From Candidatus Lernaella stagnicola (GTDB lineage: Bacteria > Lernaellota > Lernaellaia > Lernaellales > Lernaellaceae), in the NCBI GenBank assembly GCA_030765525.1, contig JAVCCK010000027.1:186001-250000 (forward strand): a DNA stretch of 64,000 nt. The letters are read 5' to 3'. Positions 16,924 through 25,170 of the stretch are shown here, one piece after another. The notes under the pieces were generated by a model. The model was given only the letters and a program-made list of their open reading frames with translations, was not told the origin of the DNA and did no database searches. A program made the position numbers and the translations under genes. How positions within the stretch are numbered: the first letter of the stretch is position 1; every line of letters starts with the position of its first letter.

Positions 16924-18168
16924 TTATTCGCGAACGACGTCCAAACTCGTGGCCGCATTCACGGTAAGCCCGTCGATCTCGCGCGGAATCATGACCACCG
17001 AGAAAGGCTGCGTCAGGGCCATCGTCACACCCTGGCCTTCGTGCGGCGTGGTTTCACGAATCACCAGCACGAGCTTGTCGCCCTCGCGTTTGATGTCCAG
17101 GATTTCCACCGCGAAGCCGCCGGTGCTGTGCAAGCCCATGAACACGCCCACGACCGCGAATTGGTCGAAATCCACCTGGGGCATCGGCGCGGGCGGAATA
17201 CGGTGCGCGGTCAACAGCCGCCAAAGCTTGTTCCATCGCGGCGTATTCGTGGCGATGATTGCCGCCCGCTTCGTGACGCCGCAATGGTAGCCCTGCCACC
17301 GTTTGACGATTTTCGCAGCCGGCGCGTCCTCATCGGCCTTGGCTTTCTTTTCCGCTACGGGCTCTTCCAGCCGCGGCGTGGGAGGCGGTACGCTTTTCGC
17401 TTTTTTACGCTCGGTCGTTGCCAGACCACCGACGTTTCGGCTACCGCTTCCCTTTGCCCCGCGAGGGTACTTGCCGAACACCACGGGTCGCAGGCCGAGG
17501 TCGGAGTCCCAGATGTCCTCATGCGGCGAGCGATAGGGCTCTTTACGCGGCGCGGCCTTGGTTAAGGCTTTGGCTCCGGCTTTCGCCGCGGTGTCCGCCA
17601 TGATTTCGGCGTCCCGCGTGGCTTGTTCCTTCAGAGCCGACGCCACGGGCGGGGCCAGAACCCGTACATCCCGCACGTACCCGCCATCGGGGTCGATGTG
17701 ATTGATCGCTTCGACCAGCGCGCCGGTCGCGCCGTCTTTTGCGGGGCGGGAGAGGTCTTGTTGTTCGCCACTGGTTGTGTCGTTGAAGGAAAGGGCCAAC
17801 GGGGCCTGTTCCATCAGCGGGTCGGTCAATCGCAAATAGCCGAACAAGGCGACACTGATGACGATCGCCACGAACACGGCCGCGATCGCTGACAGGGGCC
17901 GGAATGATTTTGATAAGCCGCGCACGCGATCCTTGAAGTACACGGGCCGGCGGCGCGTGGTGGCGCGCAAGATGGAATCGGTCATATCCGGCGGCGTTCC
18001 TTCGTCCGGCAGGCTACGTACCATCGGGTGCAGACGTCGAATGAGTCGCAACTGTTCGGTCAATTCCGGATTCTCGGCCAGATGCGCCTCGACCTCCGCA
18101 TGCTCCTGCGGCGACAAGGTTCCGTCGATATATTCCGCTAACTGTTGTTCGAGTCTATCGTGGTTCAT
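16924..18168 (-). CDS. Anti-sigma factor-like membrane protein with C-terminal PrcB-like domain
   Basis: The 414-residue protein has an N-terminal helical domain of the anti-sigma (zf-HC2) type (residues ~1-50), one membrane segment (about 92-113), a low-complexity periplasmic linker rich in Ala, Lys and Glu, and a C-terminal domain at about 297-405. The C-terminal domain matches the PrcB pattern (VVGVFMGLHSTGGFAVEI, then ITR/ETTPHEG-like strands), known from the treponemal protein that stabilises the PrtP protease. The zinc ligands H-x3-C-x2-C of the family are missing: the helix has His but no Cys. Its ATG overlaps the sigma-factor stop, so it almost certainly binds that sigma factor. The PrcB domain may sense a periplasmic protein or protease. 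Confidence 0.8.
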   Translation of the reverse strand: MNHDRLEQQLAEYIDGTLSPQEHAEVEAHLAENPELTEQLRLIRRLHPMVRSLPDEGTPPDMTDSILRATTRRRPVYFKDRVRGLSKSFRPLSAIAAVFVAIVISVALFGYLRLTDPLMEQAPLALSFNDTTSGEQQDLSRPAKDGATGALVEAINHIDPDGGYVRDVRVLAPPVASALKEQATRDAEIMADTAAKAGAKALTKAAPRKEPYRSPHEDIWDSDLGLRPVVFGKYPRGAKGSGSRNVGGLATTERKKAKSVPPPTPRLEEPVAEKKAKADEDAPAAKIVKRWQGYHCGVTKRAAIIATNTPRWNKLWRLLTAHRIPPAPMPQVDFDQFAVVGVFMGLHSTGGFAVEILDIKREGDKLVLVIRETTPHEGQGVTMALTQPFSVVMIPREIDGLTVNAATSLDVVRE

Positions 18169-18788
18169 CCCACGCCCTCCGCCTCGACGAGGGGCTTCAG
18201 CATTTTTGCCAGTTCGGACCTGGCCCGGTGGATACGGCTTTTGACGGTGCCCACGGCCTGCCCGGTGATTTCGGCGATTTCCTCATAGGACAATCCCTGC
18301 AGATCACACAGGACAATCGCCTCACGGTGGTCGTCGTTTAAGCGGTCAATTGCCTTACGCACGGCAATTCGGGTGCGCTCGGCGCTGACCAGTTCGGCCG
18401 GGTCCGGGTCGTTTGCGGCGTATTGACGGCGCGGCCCATCGTCGTCGTCGATGGGGGCGTCGAGCGACTCGCCGTCATAATAGTGCCTTCTTTTCAGGTA
18501 CTTGATACGATTTCTGCAGTGGTTCGCGGCCACCATGTACAGCCATGTGGAGAACTTTGAGTCGCCGCGAAAACCTTCCAGTGACCGAAATACTTTCACA
18601 AAAATCTCCTGCGTCACATCCTCAGCCTCATCCGGCACTCGTAAGAAACGCAACGCGAGATTGAATATCCTCCGTTGGTAACGGAAGAGCAATTCCTCGA
18701 AGGCGCGGTCATCGCCCGCTAGAAAGCGTTCAATGCACTGAGCGTCTTCCCGGTCGATCTCGTTTCTTACCATTCGTGCCGTTGCCAC
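18165..18788 (-). CDS. ECF (sigma-E-like) RNA polymerase sigma factor
   Basis: The protein has sigma region 2 (FRYQRRIFNLALRFL, EDVTQEIFVKVFRSL, FSTWLYMVAANHCRN) and region 4 (LCDLQGLSYEEIAEITG, TVKSRIHRARSELAKM) joined by a short acidic linker, with no regions 1 or 3. This is the ECF design for envelope or stress responses. I use the GTG at 18788, which has AAGGA four bases before it; an ATG at 18773 lacks a ribosome site, and a TTG at 18827 is also in frame. The stop overlaps the start of the anti-sigma gene by four bases, the usual arrangement for a cognate pair. Confidence 0.9.
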   Translation of the reverse strand: MATARMVRNEIDREDAQCIERFLAGDDRAFEELLFRYQRRIFNLALRFLRVPDEAEDVTQEIFVKVFRSLEGFRGDSKFSTWLYMVAANHCRNRIKYLKRRHYYDGESLDAPIDDDDGPRRQYAANDPDPAELVSAERTRIAVRKAIDRLNDDHREAIVLCDLQGLSYEEIAEITGQAVGTVKSRIHRARSELAKMLKPLVEAEGVG

Positions 18789-18881
18789 ATCTTCCTTCGA
18801 CAATCCGCTGCCAGGGAAGTTCCGCAAGAGTTAGGGGTCAATCGGCGGCAATATACCACCTTTTTTGATATTTACGAGCGC

Positions 18882-19622
18882 CTACTCCGCCGCAGCGGGG
18901 CCGCAAAAATCAAAAGGATTGAAGGTTTCGCCGGTTTTTTGGCGGAAATCTTGTTTAAGTCGCACAATCAAGTCGGTCATCTCCTTGACCAGCCGTTGCA
19001 GTTCCCTTTCGCGCCGATATTTCGCGCCGGGGGAAATATTGCCGCGCCGCCGCACGCGCTCGAGTTTTCCCTTGTTATCTTCCAGGCGTGTTTCCAAATC
19101 GCAAATTTGTTTGCCGATGCGTTCGGCTTCCCGGCTGTATTGTTTGCGCTTTGGGACCGGCGCGCCGCCCGGACCGGGCGTGAAATCAATCTGCTCTTTG
19201 TCCAGCGGTCCCATTTCGAGCACCATCGGCGCAAACAGGCGACCGTAGGCTTCGCCCTCAATACCGTCATGAAATGCAACAGTTTGTTTTTTATAGCAAT
19301 TTTCCATAGACTCGCGGTTACGATCCGCGTTTGACTCCGTGCTTTTGCAGCGCTCCGGCAACGACTTTTGCCAATCCAGCATTCGGCGTCCGACGTCTTG
19401 GAGCTCGGTCACGGAGATCGCCACCGAGAAACCCGGCAGCGGCAGGCAATGTTGATCGTCTTCGGAACATCCGCACGCCTTGCCGGCGCGGTCCAGTACG
19501 GCCTGTGCCTCGTCACCGTCGCCCGCCACAATGGCCGCGCGCCAGGCGTCAAACGGAAAACAGTCCGACGCCGCGGCCCCCATGGGGAAAATAAAGAGCA
19601 GTATTATCAGAAGCTTACGCAA
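18882..19622 (-). CDS. Secreted coiled-coil protein, unknown function
   Basis: The 246-residue protein starts with a signal peptide (RKLLIILLFIFPMG, AAA site). It has a Cys-rich N-terminal part (CFPFDAW, ACGCSEDDQHC) and a C-terminal region (about 165-235) with heptad-like Leu/Ile/Arg/Glu spacing that should form a coiled coil. I chose the TTG at 19622 because AAAGGAG lies nine bases before it and the signal peptide begins there; an ATG at 19658 adds a charged stretch before the signal. The paired Cys residues suggest disulfides in the periplasm or outside. Not recognised. It stands alone between the sigma operon and the repeat lipoprotein. Confidence 0.65.
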   Translation of the reverse strand: MRKLLIILLFIFPMGAAASDCFPFDAWRAAIVAGDGDEAQAVLDRAGKACGCSEDDQHCLPLPGFSVAISVTELQDVGRRMLDWQKSLPERCKSTESNADRNRESMENCYKKQTVAFHDGIEGEAYGRLFAPMVLEMGPLDKEQIDFTPGPGGAPVPKRKQYSREAERIGKQICDLETRLEDNKGKLERVRRRGNISPGAKYRRERELQRLVKEMTDLIVRLKQDFRQKTGETFNPFDFCGPAAAE

Positions 19623-19691
19623 AATAACAGGCTCCTTTGCCTCCGCTATCCTACTCAATGAAACGCGTTCGGAAAAGCCGACCCACGCGCG

Positions 19692-21200
19692 TCATGGCTG
19701 CTCGACGCGCACCAAGTGGCCCGCCGCGTTGCGATACTCGGTTTTGACCACGTAACCCAAGGTGTCGTACTCCACGACCGCCACGGCATAGGCGTAAACC
19801 GGGTGGTCGACCAAATGGCCCTTGGCGCTCAGGTAGCGACGCTCCACGATGTTGCCGAAGCGATCGTAGGTGGTGACGGTTTGCGCGAAACCGAGCCCGC
19901 GAATCGCTCGCAGCTCGTTCTCGGGACCATAGCTCGCGACGTGCGTTCGATACCCACTCTTGTTATAGAGGTAGCGAATTTCCGCTACTCCGGAGTCTCG
20001 CCGCGTCGCCGGCTTGTCGGCCGCGTCGCGGTATTGTTCCCGCGTTACCTCGCCGTGCGAGCCGTATTCCCACAAAATCGCCGCGACGCCCGTCACCGCA
20101 TGGGCGACCGGGCCGTTCAGCCCGTGAAAGCTTTGCCGCACCGGCAAACCGGCGGCGTTGAATTTCCACTCGATGCGCATGGCGCCGCTGCCCCGCCCGG
20201 CGCAGGGCTGTTGATCCACGCCGAAGAATTCCTCGGCCGTGATTCGCCCTTTTTCGTCGCGGGTCCACGCCACGCGCGCGGCTCCCAACTCCGGCCTGAC
20301 GACCGCTTGGCCGGCGGCGTCCAGATAGCTTTCCATCACGACATTGCCGATCTCGTCGTACCACCGTTGCACCCGGTTGGCGCCGATTCGCCGGTCGACG
20401 GCGGGTTCACCTTGGGCATCGAGAAACCGGCGGGACGCCTCCATTCCGGCTTTGTTGTATTCGAAACGCACCTGCGCAAACCCGGTGGTCTGGCCGTTGA
20501 CCATCAGTTGATTCAGGCCGTGGGTGGATGAAGCCGCCAGGCGACCTTCGGAGTCGTATTCCCACCACCGCATGGCGATGCCGCCACGATTCACAATCGG
20601 TTTGCCCGACTCGTCCCCGTGCGTGACGCGCACCGGCCGATTCTTCAGGTCGTATTCAATTTTCAGCGAGGCCACGCCGTCATTGTCCCGCGTGGGCTGT
20701 CCATCGCGACCTTCAAAAAACACTTCGACGACTCGGCCGGCCTTGTCCAAGCCGAAACGGTACGTCGCCACCCCCCGTTCGTCCCGGACGGGAAAGCCAA
20801 GGTGATTCAGATTGCGCCGCGCTACGGTTTGCCCCGTCGTGTTTCGCTCGAACACGATGCGGTGCAGCCGGCCGCTGGGCATCGGCAATCCGAGGTGATT
20901 GAGGAATTCGTAAATCCGCTTGCCGTCTTCGTCCCGCATGCGAATTTCCGCGACGCCGAAACGCGGCTCCAGCACGGGCCGACCCGCATCCAGAAAGCGA
21001 ATGTGCGTGACGCCGCGCTTCTCGCTCATGCGATACGCCTTGGTCTGCGCCGCTTCCTTGTGCGAGAGCGGTTGGTCGCCGACCAATTCGTAGTGCTCGT
21101 CGAATTTCAGATCGCGATAATAACTGGCGCCCGCGCAACCACTGAGCCAAAGCAACGCCACACTCAACACGACCGCCGCCAGCCGCGACCCGTTTTTCAT
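19692..21200 (-). CDS. Lipoprotein made of tandem ~45-residue beta repeats
   Basis: The 502-residue protein has a lipobox (LLWLSGC, Cys22). After that it consists of about ten repeats of 40-50 residues with the pattern G-x-A/G-x-x-x-x-x-Y-D/N-x-x-G-x-x-x-x-x-x-F/Y-x-D/G-x-x-G-x-P. The pattern resembles YD/RHS-like or MORN/WG-like beta hairpin repeats. The final repeats end in HLVRVEQP. It would sit on the outer or inner membrane, exposed to the periplasm or outside. No enzyme motif is seen. Its ATG overlaps the stop of mobA (ATGA), so a cytoplasmic cofactor enzyme and a surface lipoprotein are translated together, for no clear reason. Confidence 0.72.
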   Translation of the reverse strand: MKNGSRLAAVVLSVALLWLSGCAGASYYRDLKFDEHYELVGDQPLSHKEAAQTKAYRMSEKRGVTHIRFLDAGRPVLEPRFGVAEIRMRDEDGKRIYEFLNHLGLPMPSGRLHRIVFERNTTGQTVARRNLNHLGFPVRDERGVATYRFGLDKAGRVVEVFFEGRDGQPTRDNDGVASLKIEYDLKNRPVRVTHGDESGKPIVNRGGIAMRWWEYDSEGRLAASSTHGLNQLMVNGQTTGFAQVRFEYNKAGMEASRRFLDAQGEPAVDRRIGANRVQRWYDEIGNVVMESYLDAAGQAVVRPELGAARVAWTRDEKGRITAEEFFGVDQQPCAGRGSGAMRIEWKFNAAGLPVRQSFHGLNGPVAHAVTGVAAILWEYGSHGEVTREQYRDAADKPATRRDSGVAEIRYLYNKSGYRTHVASYGPENELRAIRGLGFAQTVTTYDRFGNIVERRYLSAKGHLVDHPVYAYAVAVVEYDTLGYVVKTEYRNAAGHLVRVEQP

Positions 21201-21814
21201 GATGACTTCCCCTCCTCGTCAACCGCCCGCCAACGACGCCAATCGTCGGGCGTGTTGATGTTTACGAAACTGCGCAATTCAGGATCGTGCCGCCGCAGCC
21301 AGTCGATCTCCACGATGCGCGTGCGCACCTGGTCGGCCAATGCCATGATGCGGCGTTCGCCTGCCGCCACTTGTTGTTCGATCACTTCGCGGCATCGTTG
21401 GGAATACACCGCGAACAGCGGCTCGTATCCCTTTGCCGTGCGCGGCACGACCCAATCCGCCGTCGGGTCCAGCGCCACGAGCGCCCGCACGAGATCGTCT
21501 TGCGGAAAAGGAGCGTCCACCGCGAGGACAAAGGCCCGCGGGGTGTTCACTCCGGCCAAACCGGCATGCACGCCCACCACGGCGCCGCCGCCGGTCAGCA
21601 CGTCAGGTACGAAAGGTGCGGGGATTTCCGGATAGCGCGCCGCCTCGCCGCCTGCCACGACGACATGGGAAAACAGCGCCTGCATCGACGACACCGCGCG
21701 GTCCAACAACGTGCGGCCGCCCCACTCCAGCAACGCCTTGTCGCAACCCATGCGGCGACTTCGTCCCCCGGCCAGTATGACCGCAGCGACTTCTTCGAGG
21801 CATGGCCCGGTCAT
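21197..21814 (-). CDS. mobA: Molybdenum cofactor guanylyltransferase
   Basis: The 205-residue protein has the nucleotidyltransferase signature LAGGRSRRMGCDKALLEWGG, the FVLAVDAPFP metal-binding motif (usual form CDxP/ADxP) and a C-terminal NINTPDD signature typical of MobA. It attaches GMP to molybdopterin to make the guanine-dinucleotide cofactor used by DMSO-reductase-family enzymes such as formate dehydrogenases. No Mo enzyme is encoded in the window. The Sec-containing SelD at 50 kb makes a Sec/Mo formate dehydrogenase elsewhere a reasonable guess. It overlaps the repeat lipoprotein gene by four bases. Confidence 0.88.
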   Translation of the reverse strand: MTGPCLEEVAAVILAGGRSRRMGCDKALLEWGGRTLLDRAVSSMQALFSHVVVAGGEAARYPEIPAPFVPDVLTGGGAVVGVHAGLAGVNTPRAFVLAVDAPFPQDDLVRALVALDPTADWVVPRTAKGYEPLFAVYSQRCREVIEQQVAAGERRIMALADQVRTRIVEIDWLRRHDPELRSFVNINTPDDWRRWRAVDEEGKSS

Positions 21815-21840
21815 CGCGACACAAATCCTTTCTCATAGCA

Positions 21841-21866
21841 ACAGGCCGCCGGCACGGGCGGCCTGT
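21841..21866. other. Perfect 10-bp inverted repeat (possible hairpin)
   Basis: acaggccgcc at 21841-21850 and ggcggcctgt at 21857-21866 form a perfect 10-bp stem with a 6-base loop, between the 97-residue gene and mobA. There is no T-run on either side, so it is not a classical terminator. It may be a weak terminator, an RNA-processing hairpin or an operator. Confidence 0.5.
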
Positions 21867-21942
21867 AGTACGGTGCCAAATTGACAAACCGGTGCGTCGC
21901 GCCCGGCGCCTTGTTCGCGCCGAACGCCGCACCCTGAGGCGG

Positions 21943-22236
21943 TCAAACCTGTACGGCGACCTGGGTACGTGGCGCGAGGCGTTCTTGACGGCCGTCGCGC
22001 GATTCCAGCAAACCACGTTGCGGATCCATCACACGCATCAAGGGGCCCATATTGCCCTTGCCCTTCAAGACTTGCCTTACGTAGTCGCCGGGTTTGCACT
22101 CGTGCAGGCGTTTGATGACGGTTTCTTCGAACGCGCCGCCCTTGGGCTTACGTCCACCGGTCGCGCGGCCGCGATCGATGCGGTCCAGCAAACCGTCTTC
22201 CACCAATTTATTTCGCCAGGAATCTCCATGGCCCAT
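21943..22236 (-). CDS. Small conserved-looking cytoplasmic protein, unknown function
   Basis: The 97-residue basic protein starts MGHGDSWRNKLVEDGLL and contains a Gly/Lys/Arg-rich loop (RATGGRKPKGGAFEETVI). It has no signal peptide, membrane segment or Cys pair. An AAAGGAG ribosome site lies seven bases before the ATG, which is the main reason to believe it is real. It sits upstream of mobA on the same strand with a 128-base gap holding a hairpin. I do not recognise it; the charge suggests nucleic acid or protein binding. Confidence 0.6.
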   Translation of the reverse strand: MGHGDSWRNKLVEDGLLDRIDRGRATGGRKPKGGAFEETVIKRLHECKPGDYVRQVLKGKGNMGPLMRVMDPQRGLLESRDGRQERLAPRTQVAVQV

Positions 22237-22381
22237 GAAATTCTCCTTTCATCCTCAGTAGAAAATAGTACGCACACGCCGTGTTTGGCAATGCGCCCGC
22301 GGCGGCTTTTTTGCGGGGCGACCTTTGACCGGCGTGAACGGGTACGCTAACGTCGCGCCGAGTTGGAGCGAAGGGGGCCGC

Positions 22382-23263
22382 GTGAACCGCGTTGTGATTA
22401 TTCTGCGCTTTCACATCATCATGATCGGCATCATGGGTGCGCTGGTGTTCGGCTGGTTGTTGACCGGCCACTACCTGCTTGGCGCGGCGCTGCTGGGCGG
22501 GGTCGATTGGTTGTTGGTCAACCTGCTCAACCGGGTCAGCGACACCGAGGAAGACCGCATCAACCGCATCCCCGGCGCGGACGGTATGGCCGAGGCTTGG
22601 TGGCCGTTTGCGGTGTATGCGGCGGTATTCGCCGCTTCCCTGGTGGTGACGGTGATGTGGTTCCCGGCGTTGATTGTTTGGCGCCTTTTCATGCAGACCA
22701 CGGGCTTCGTTTATAACTTCAAACTCGTGCCCGCGCCCGGCGGTTTCAAGCGCCTGAAAGAGGTTTACTTCTTGAAGAACCTCATGTCCGGGCTCGGCTT
22801 TGTCACAACCTGTTTCTTTTACCCGCTGGCCGTCACGGGGTATCAACCGGCGCTTGGTTGGGGCGCCGTCGTGGCGCTCATCTTCTACTTTTTGCCCTTC
22901 GAGTTGACCTACGAAATTCTTTACGACCTGCGCGACGTTGAGGGCGACCGTGTCCGCGGTGTGCCCACGTACCCTGTCGTGCACGGGCCGGAAGTCACCC
23001 ACCGGATTATCTTTGGGTTGCTGGCCGCCTCGGTGGCCTGGCTGGCCATGTCGTTTTTCACCGGGCTGGTCGGCGCGCGGGAATTCCTTCTGGCGGGCGG
23101 GCCGGTTGTGCAGTTGCTCGTCATGCGGCCGATGCTGCGTCGCGGCCCGTCGATACGGGATTGCATCTTCATCACGAATTTGGGGTGGGGATTGCTGGCC
23201 TTCTTTTTGTTGGGAACCTGGGCGTGGCTTCAAATGGGCTTACCGGCCAATATCTTTCTCTGA
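22382..23263 (+). CDS. UbiA-family prenyltransferase
   Basis: The 293-residue membrane protein has about nine hydrophobic segments and both Asp-rich motifs of the UbiA family: NRVSDTEED after the second helix and DLRDVEGDRVRG after the fifth. These bind Mg2+ and the prenyl diphosphate. The family makes quinones, hemes, tetraether/archaeal-type lipids and C50 carotenoids. The start is the GTG at 22382 with AAGGGGG before it; an upstream in-frame ATG at 22325 only adds non-hydrophobic sequence. The gene runs into the convergent CruF-like gene with a 34-base 3' overlap. That neighbour points to lycopene-elongase-type chemistry, but a quinone role cannot be excluded. Confidence 0.82.
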   Translation: MNRVVIILRFHIIMIGIMGALVFGWLLTGHYLLGAALLGGVDWLLVNLLNRVSDTEEDRINRIPGADGMAEAWWPFAVYAAVFAASLVVTVMWFPALIVWRLFMQTTGFVYNFKLVPAPGGFKRLKEVYFLKNLMSGLGFVTTCFFYPLAVTGYQPALGWGAVVALIFYFLPFELTYEILYDLRDVEGDRVRGVPTYPVVHGPEVTHRIIFGLLAASVAWLAMSFFTGLVGAREFLLAGGPVVQLLVMRPMLRRGPSIRDCIFITNLGWGLLAFFLLGTWAWLQMGLPANIFL

Positions 23264-24048
23264 AATTGAGTAACCAGCGCATAAGGGATCGACGTCATGG
23301 CGATGTGCCGCCAAACCGGCCAGCCGCCTTCGTTGGCCAACAGCACCATGCCGACGAATATGCCCGCGGCGATCAAGCGCGGCAGCGCCAGGTCCATGCC
23401 CATCCGTTGTCGCCCGCGGACCCGCAGCGCGACCACCGCCAGCGCGACGGTAACTCCGGCAAACAACCAAAACCAATCGCCGCGCAAGGTCCACTTCAAA
23501 AGAAGCCACCACGAGCCGATCAGCAGCCCGTGCAGCAACACCGGCGCCGCGCCTACGATCGCCCAACGCCACAAGCCGCGCAGCTTCGCCAGTAGCGCCG
23601 TCACGATCCCGGCGAACAGCGCCCAGCCCACGACGCCGGCCAGCGGCACGCCGAGCATGCCCGGTTCGGCCCACGACCACAGACCAGTGTTGACGGCCGC
23701 CACTTCCACCATCGCCGCGTCGAAAAACACGACGACCGCGACGATCACCGGCAGCCATCTCGCGCGCTCGGGAAACAGGGCCCGCCCGACGGCGCGCGCC
23801 GACAAGATTACCAGCGGCCAGATCAGCGGGATCATCACGGGCACTTCGCCCACCGACAACCACCACTGCGGATTGTAGTGATAGAAATCATAGAAGGCGA
23901 TCGAACCGGCCTCGCCCAACCATGCGGCGAGGAAAATCATCGGCGAGACGTGCAACACGTCGTGGTCCACGCGATACAGCAACCAATAAGCAACGGGAAG
24001 AAAAACCAGGCAGACCAATTGAAAGACAACCAAAGCGATTCCCCACAA
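23230..24048 (-). CDS. Carotenoid-biosynthesis-like membrane protein (CruF/PF04240 type)
   Basis: The 272-residue protein has seven to eight membrane segments. The middle carries a pattern seen in CruF/DUF422 proteins: YHYNPQWW..VGEVPVMIPLIWP, then DAAMVEVAAVNTGLWSW, followed by GVPLAGVVGWALF. The family includes gamma-carotene 1',2'-hydratases and the bisanhydrobacterioruberin hydratase of haloarchaea. The call rests on this motif order read by eye. The start is uncertain: TTG at 24048 has no good ribosome site, and a TTG five codons later follows GGGGA. It converges on the UbiA gene, so they are neighbours but not an operon. Confidence 0.62.
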   Translation of the reverse strand: MWGIALVVFQLVCLVFLPVAYWLLYRVDHDVLHVSPMIFLAAWLGEAGSIAFYDFYHYNPQWWLSVGEVPVMIPLIWPLVILSARAVGRALFPERARWLPVIVAVVVFFDAAMVEVAAVNTGLWSWAEPGMLGVPLAGVVGWALFAGIVTALLAKLRGLWRWAIVGAAPVLLHGLLIGSWWLLLKWTLRGDWFWLFAGVTVALAVVALRVRGRQRMGMDLALPRLIAAGIFVGMVLLANEGGWPVWRHIAMTSIPYALVTQFQRKILAGKPI

Positions 24049-24102
24049 ATCGAAAGGGTTCGGGTCTGACGACCACGAACCCCCTGTTACCGAGTTTCTT
24101 TC

Positions 24103-25170
24103 TTACGCGTCTGAGACGTGCGTTTCACTTTCACCGAAAGACATCGGCTGCTCGCGGTCGATTTTCCGCCGACGAATGGTTCGCCGGCGTTTCGGCGGCG
24201 CCGACTCGTCCAGGGTCTCGACGCTGAGCCGGTCTTCATCGTTGAGCACTTGCAGCACTTTGCGCTGACGTCGCGGCGCGATTTCCTGATAGATCTGCGT
24301 GGTCACGGCGCTGGAATGGCCTAGAATATGCTGCACGTCGCGGATGTTCTTGCCGTTGTTGAGCAGCATCGTGGCCATCGTGTGGCGCAAGGCATGCGGC
24401 GTTAGGCGACGACGGATCCCGGCCGCCTTGCGAATACGTTCAAAGAGGTTTTCGATCGCGAAAATCGACAGCCGGCCACCGAAACGATTCAGGAACAGGG
24501 CGACGGTGTCGCTTTGCCGATTGCGGCGAATCCGCAGATAGTCGCGGAGCGCGTCAACGGTCGCGTTGTTACCCAACACCAGAGTGCGATCGCGATGCCC
24601 CTTGCCGCAGATGTGCACGGTGCGACTTTCCAGGTCGGCGCTTTCCAGATCCAACTCGGATAGTTCGCCGATACGCATCGCAGAGGCGAATAGCAGTTCG
24701 ATGATGGCGCGATCGCGAATCGCGTTTTCGTAGTGGAGTTTCAACTTCCGGCCGCATCCCGGACGCAACTGCGCTTCCAGGCGCTGCACATCCTCGCGGA
24801 GGAAATCCAGGAGCCGGATCATGTCTTGCGCGTTGAGAATCTTCGGCGTGCTTTTGGTCATCTTGTATTTGCTGTCGATCCCGTTGATCGGTGTGGCGCT
24901 AAGCACGCCCCGGTCGTTGAAGTAGCGAAAAAGCGCTTTTAGCGTCATGATTTTTCGCCGAATTGTCGAGTTCTTAAGTTTTTGCTCGGCATCCAGATAG
25001 TGAAGATACCGTTCGACATCCGCCTCGGCAATATCCGCCAGGCTTTTGTCCTGCATGAAGTCGCTAAACTGGCCCAGGTCATAGGCGTAGGCGCGACTGG
25101 TTTTTTCCGAAAGACGGATTTCCTCTCGGCAAGCTGTGAGAAATTGCTCAACTGCGGCGTGAAGTTTCAT
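24103..25170 (-). CDS. Tyrosine recombinase / XerC-XerD-like integrase
   Basis: The 355-residue protein has the N-terminal SAM-like core-binding domain (about 4-85: FLTACREEIRLSEKTSRAYAYDLGQF) and a C-terminal catalytic domain. The catalytic residues are in order: Arg in SAMRIGELSEL, Lys in CGKGHRDR, His and Arg in HALRHTMAT, His in LGHSSAVTT and Tyr in IYQEI. An extra ~25-residue charged insertion sits before the first catalytic Arg, and a 50-residue basic tail follows. The start ATG at 25170 has GGGGG seven bases before it. The length suits a Xer-type or integron/element recombinase; no other mobile genes lie beside it. It could be the chromosomal dimer resolvase. Confidence 0.88.
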   Translation of the reverse strand: MKLHAAVEQFLTACREEIRLSEKTSRAYAYDLGQFSDFMQDKSLADIAEADVERYLHYLDAEQKLKNSTIRRKIMTLKALFRYFNDRGVLSATPINGIDSKYKMTKSTPKILNAQDMIRLLDFLREDVQRLEAQLRPGCGRKLKLHYENAIRDRAIIELLFASAMRIGELSELDLESADLESRTVHICGKGHRDRTLVLGNNATVDALRDYLRIRRNRQSDTVALFLNRFGGRLSIFAIENLFERIRKAAGIRRRLTPHALRHTMATMLLNNGKNIRDVQHILGHSSAVTTQIYQEIAPRRQRKVLQVLNDEDRLSVETLDESAPPKRRRTIRRRKIDREQPMSFGESETHVSDA

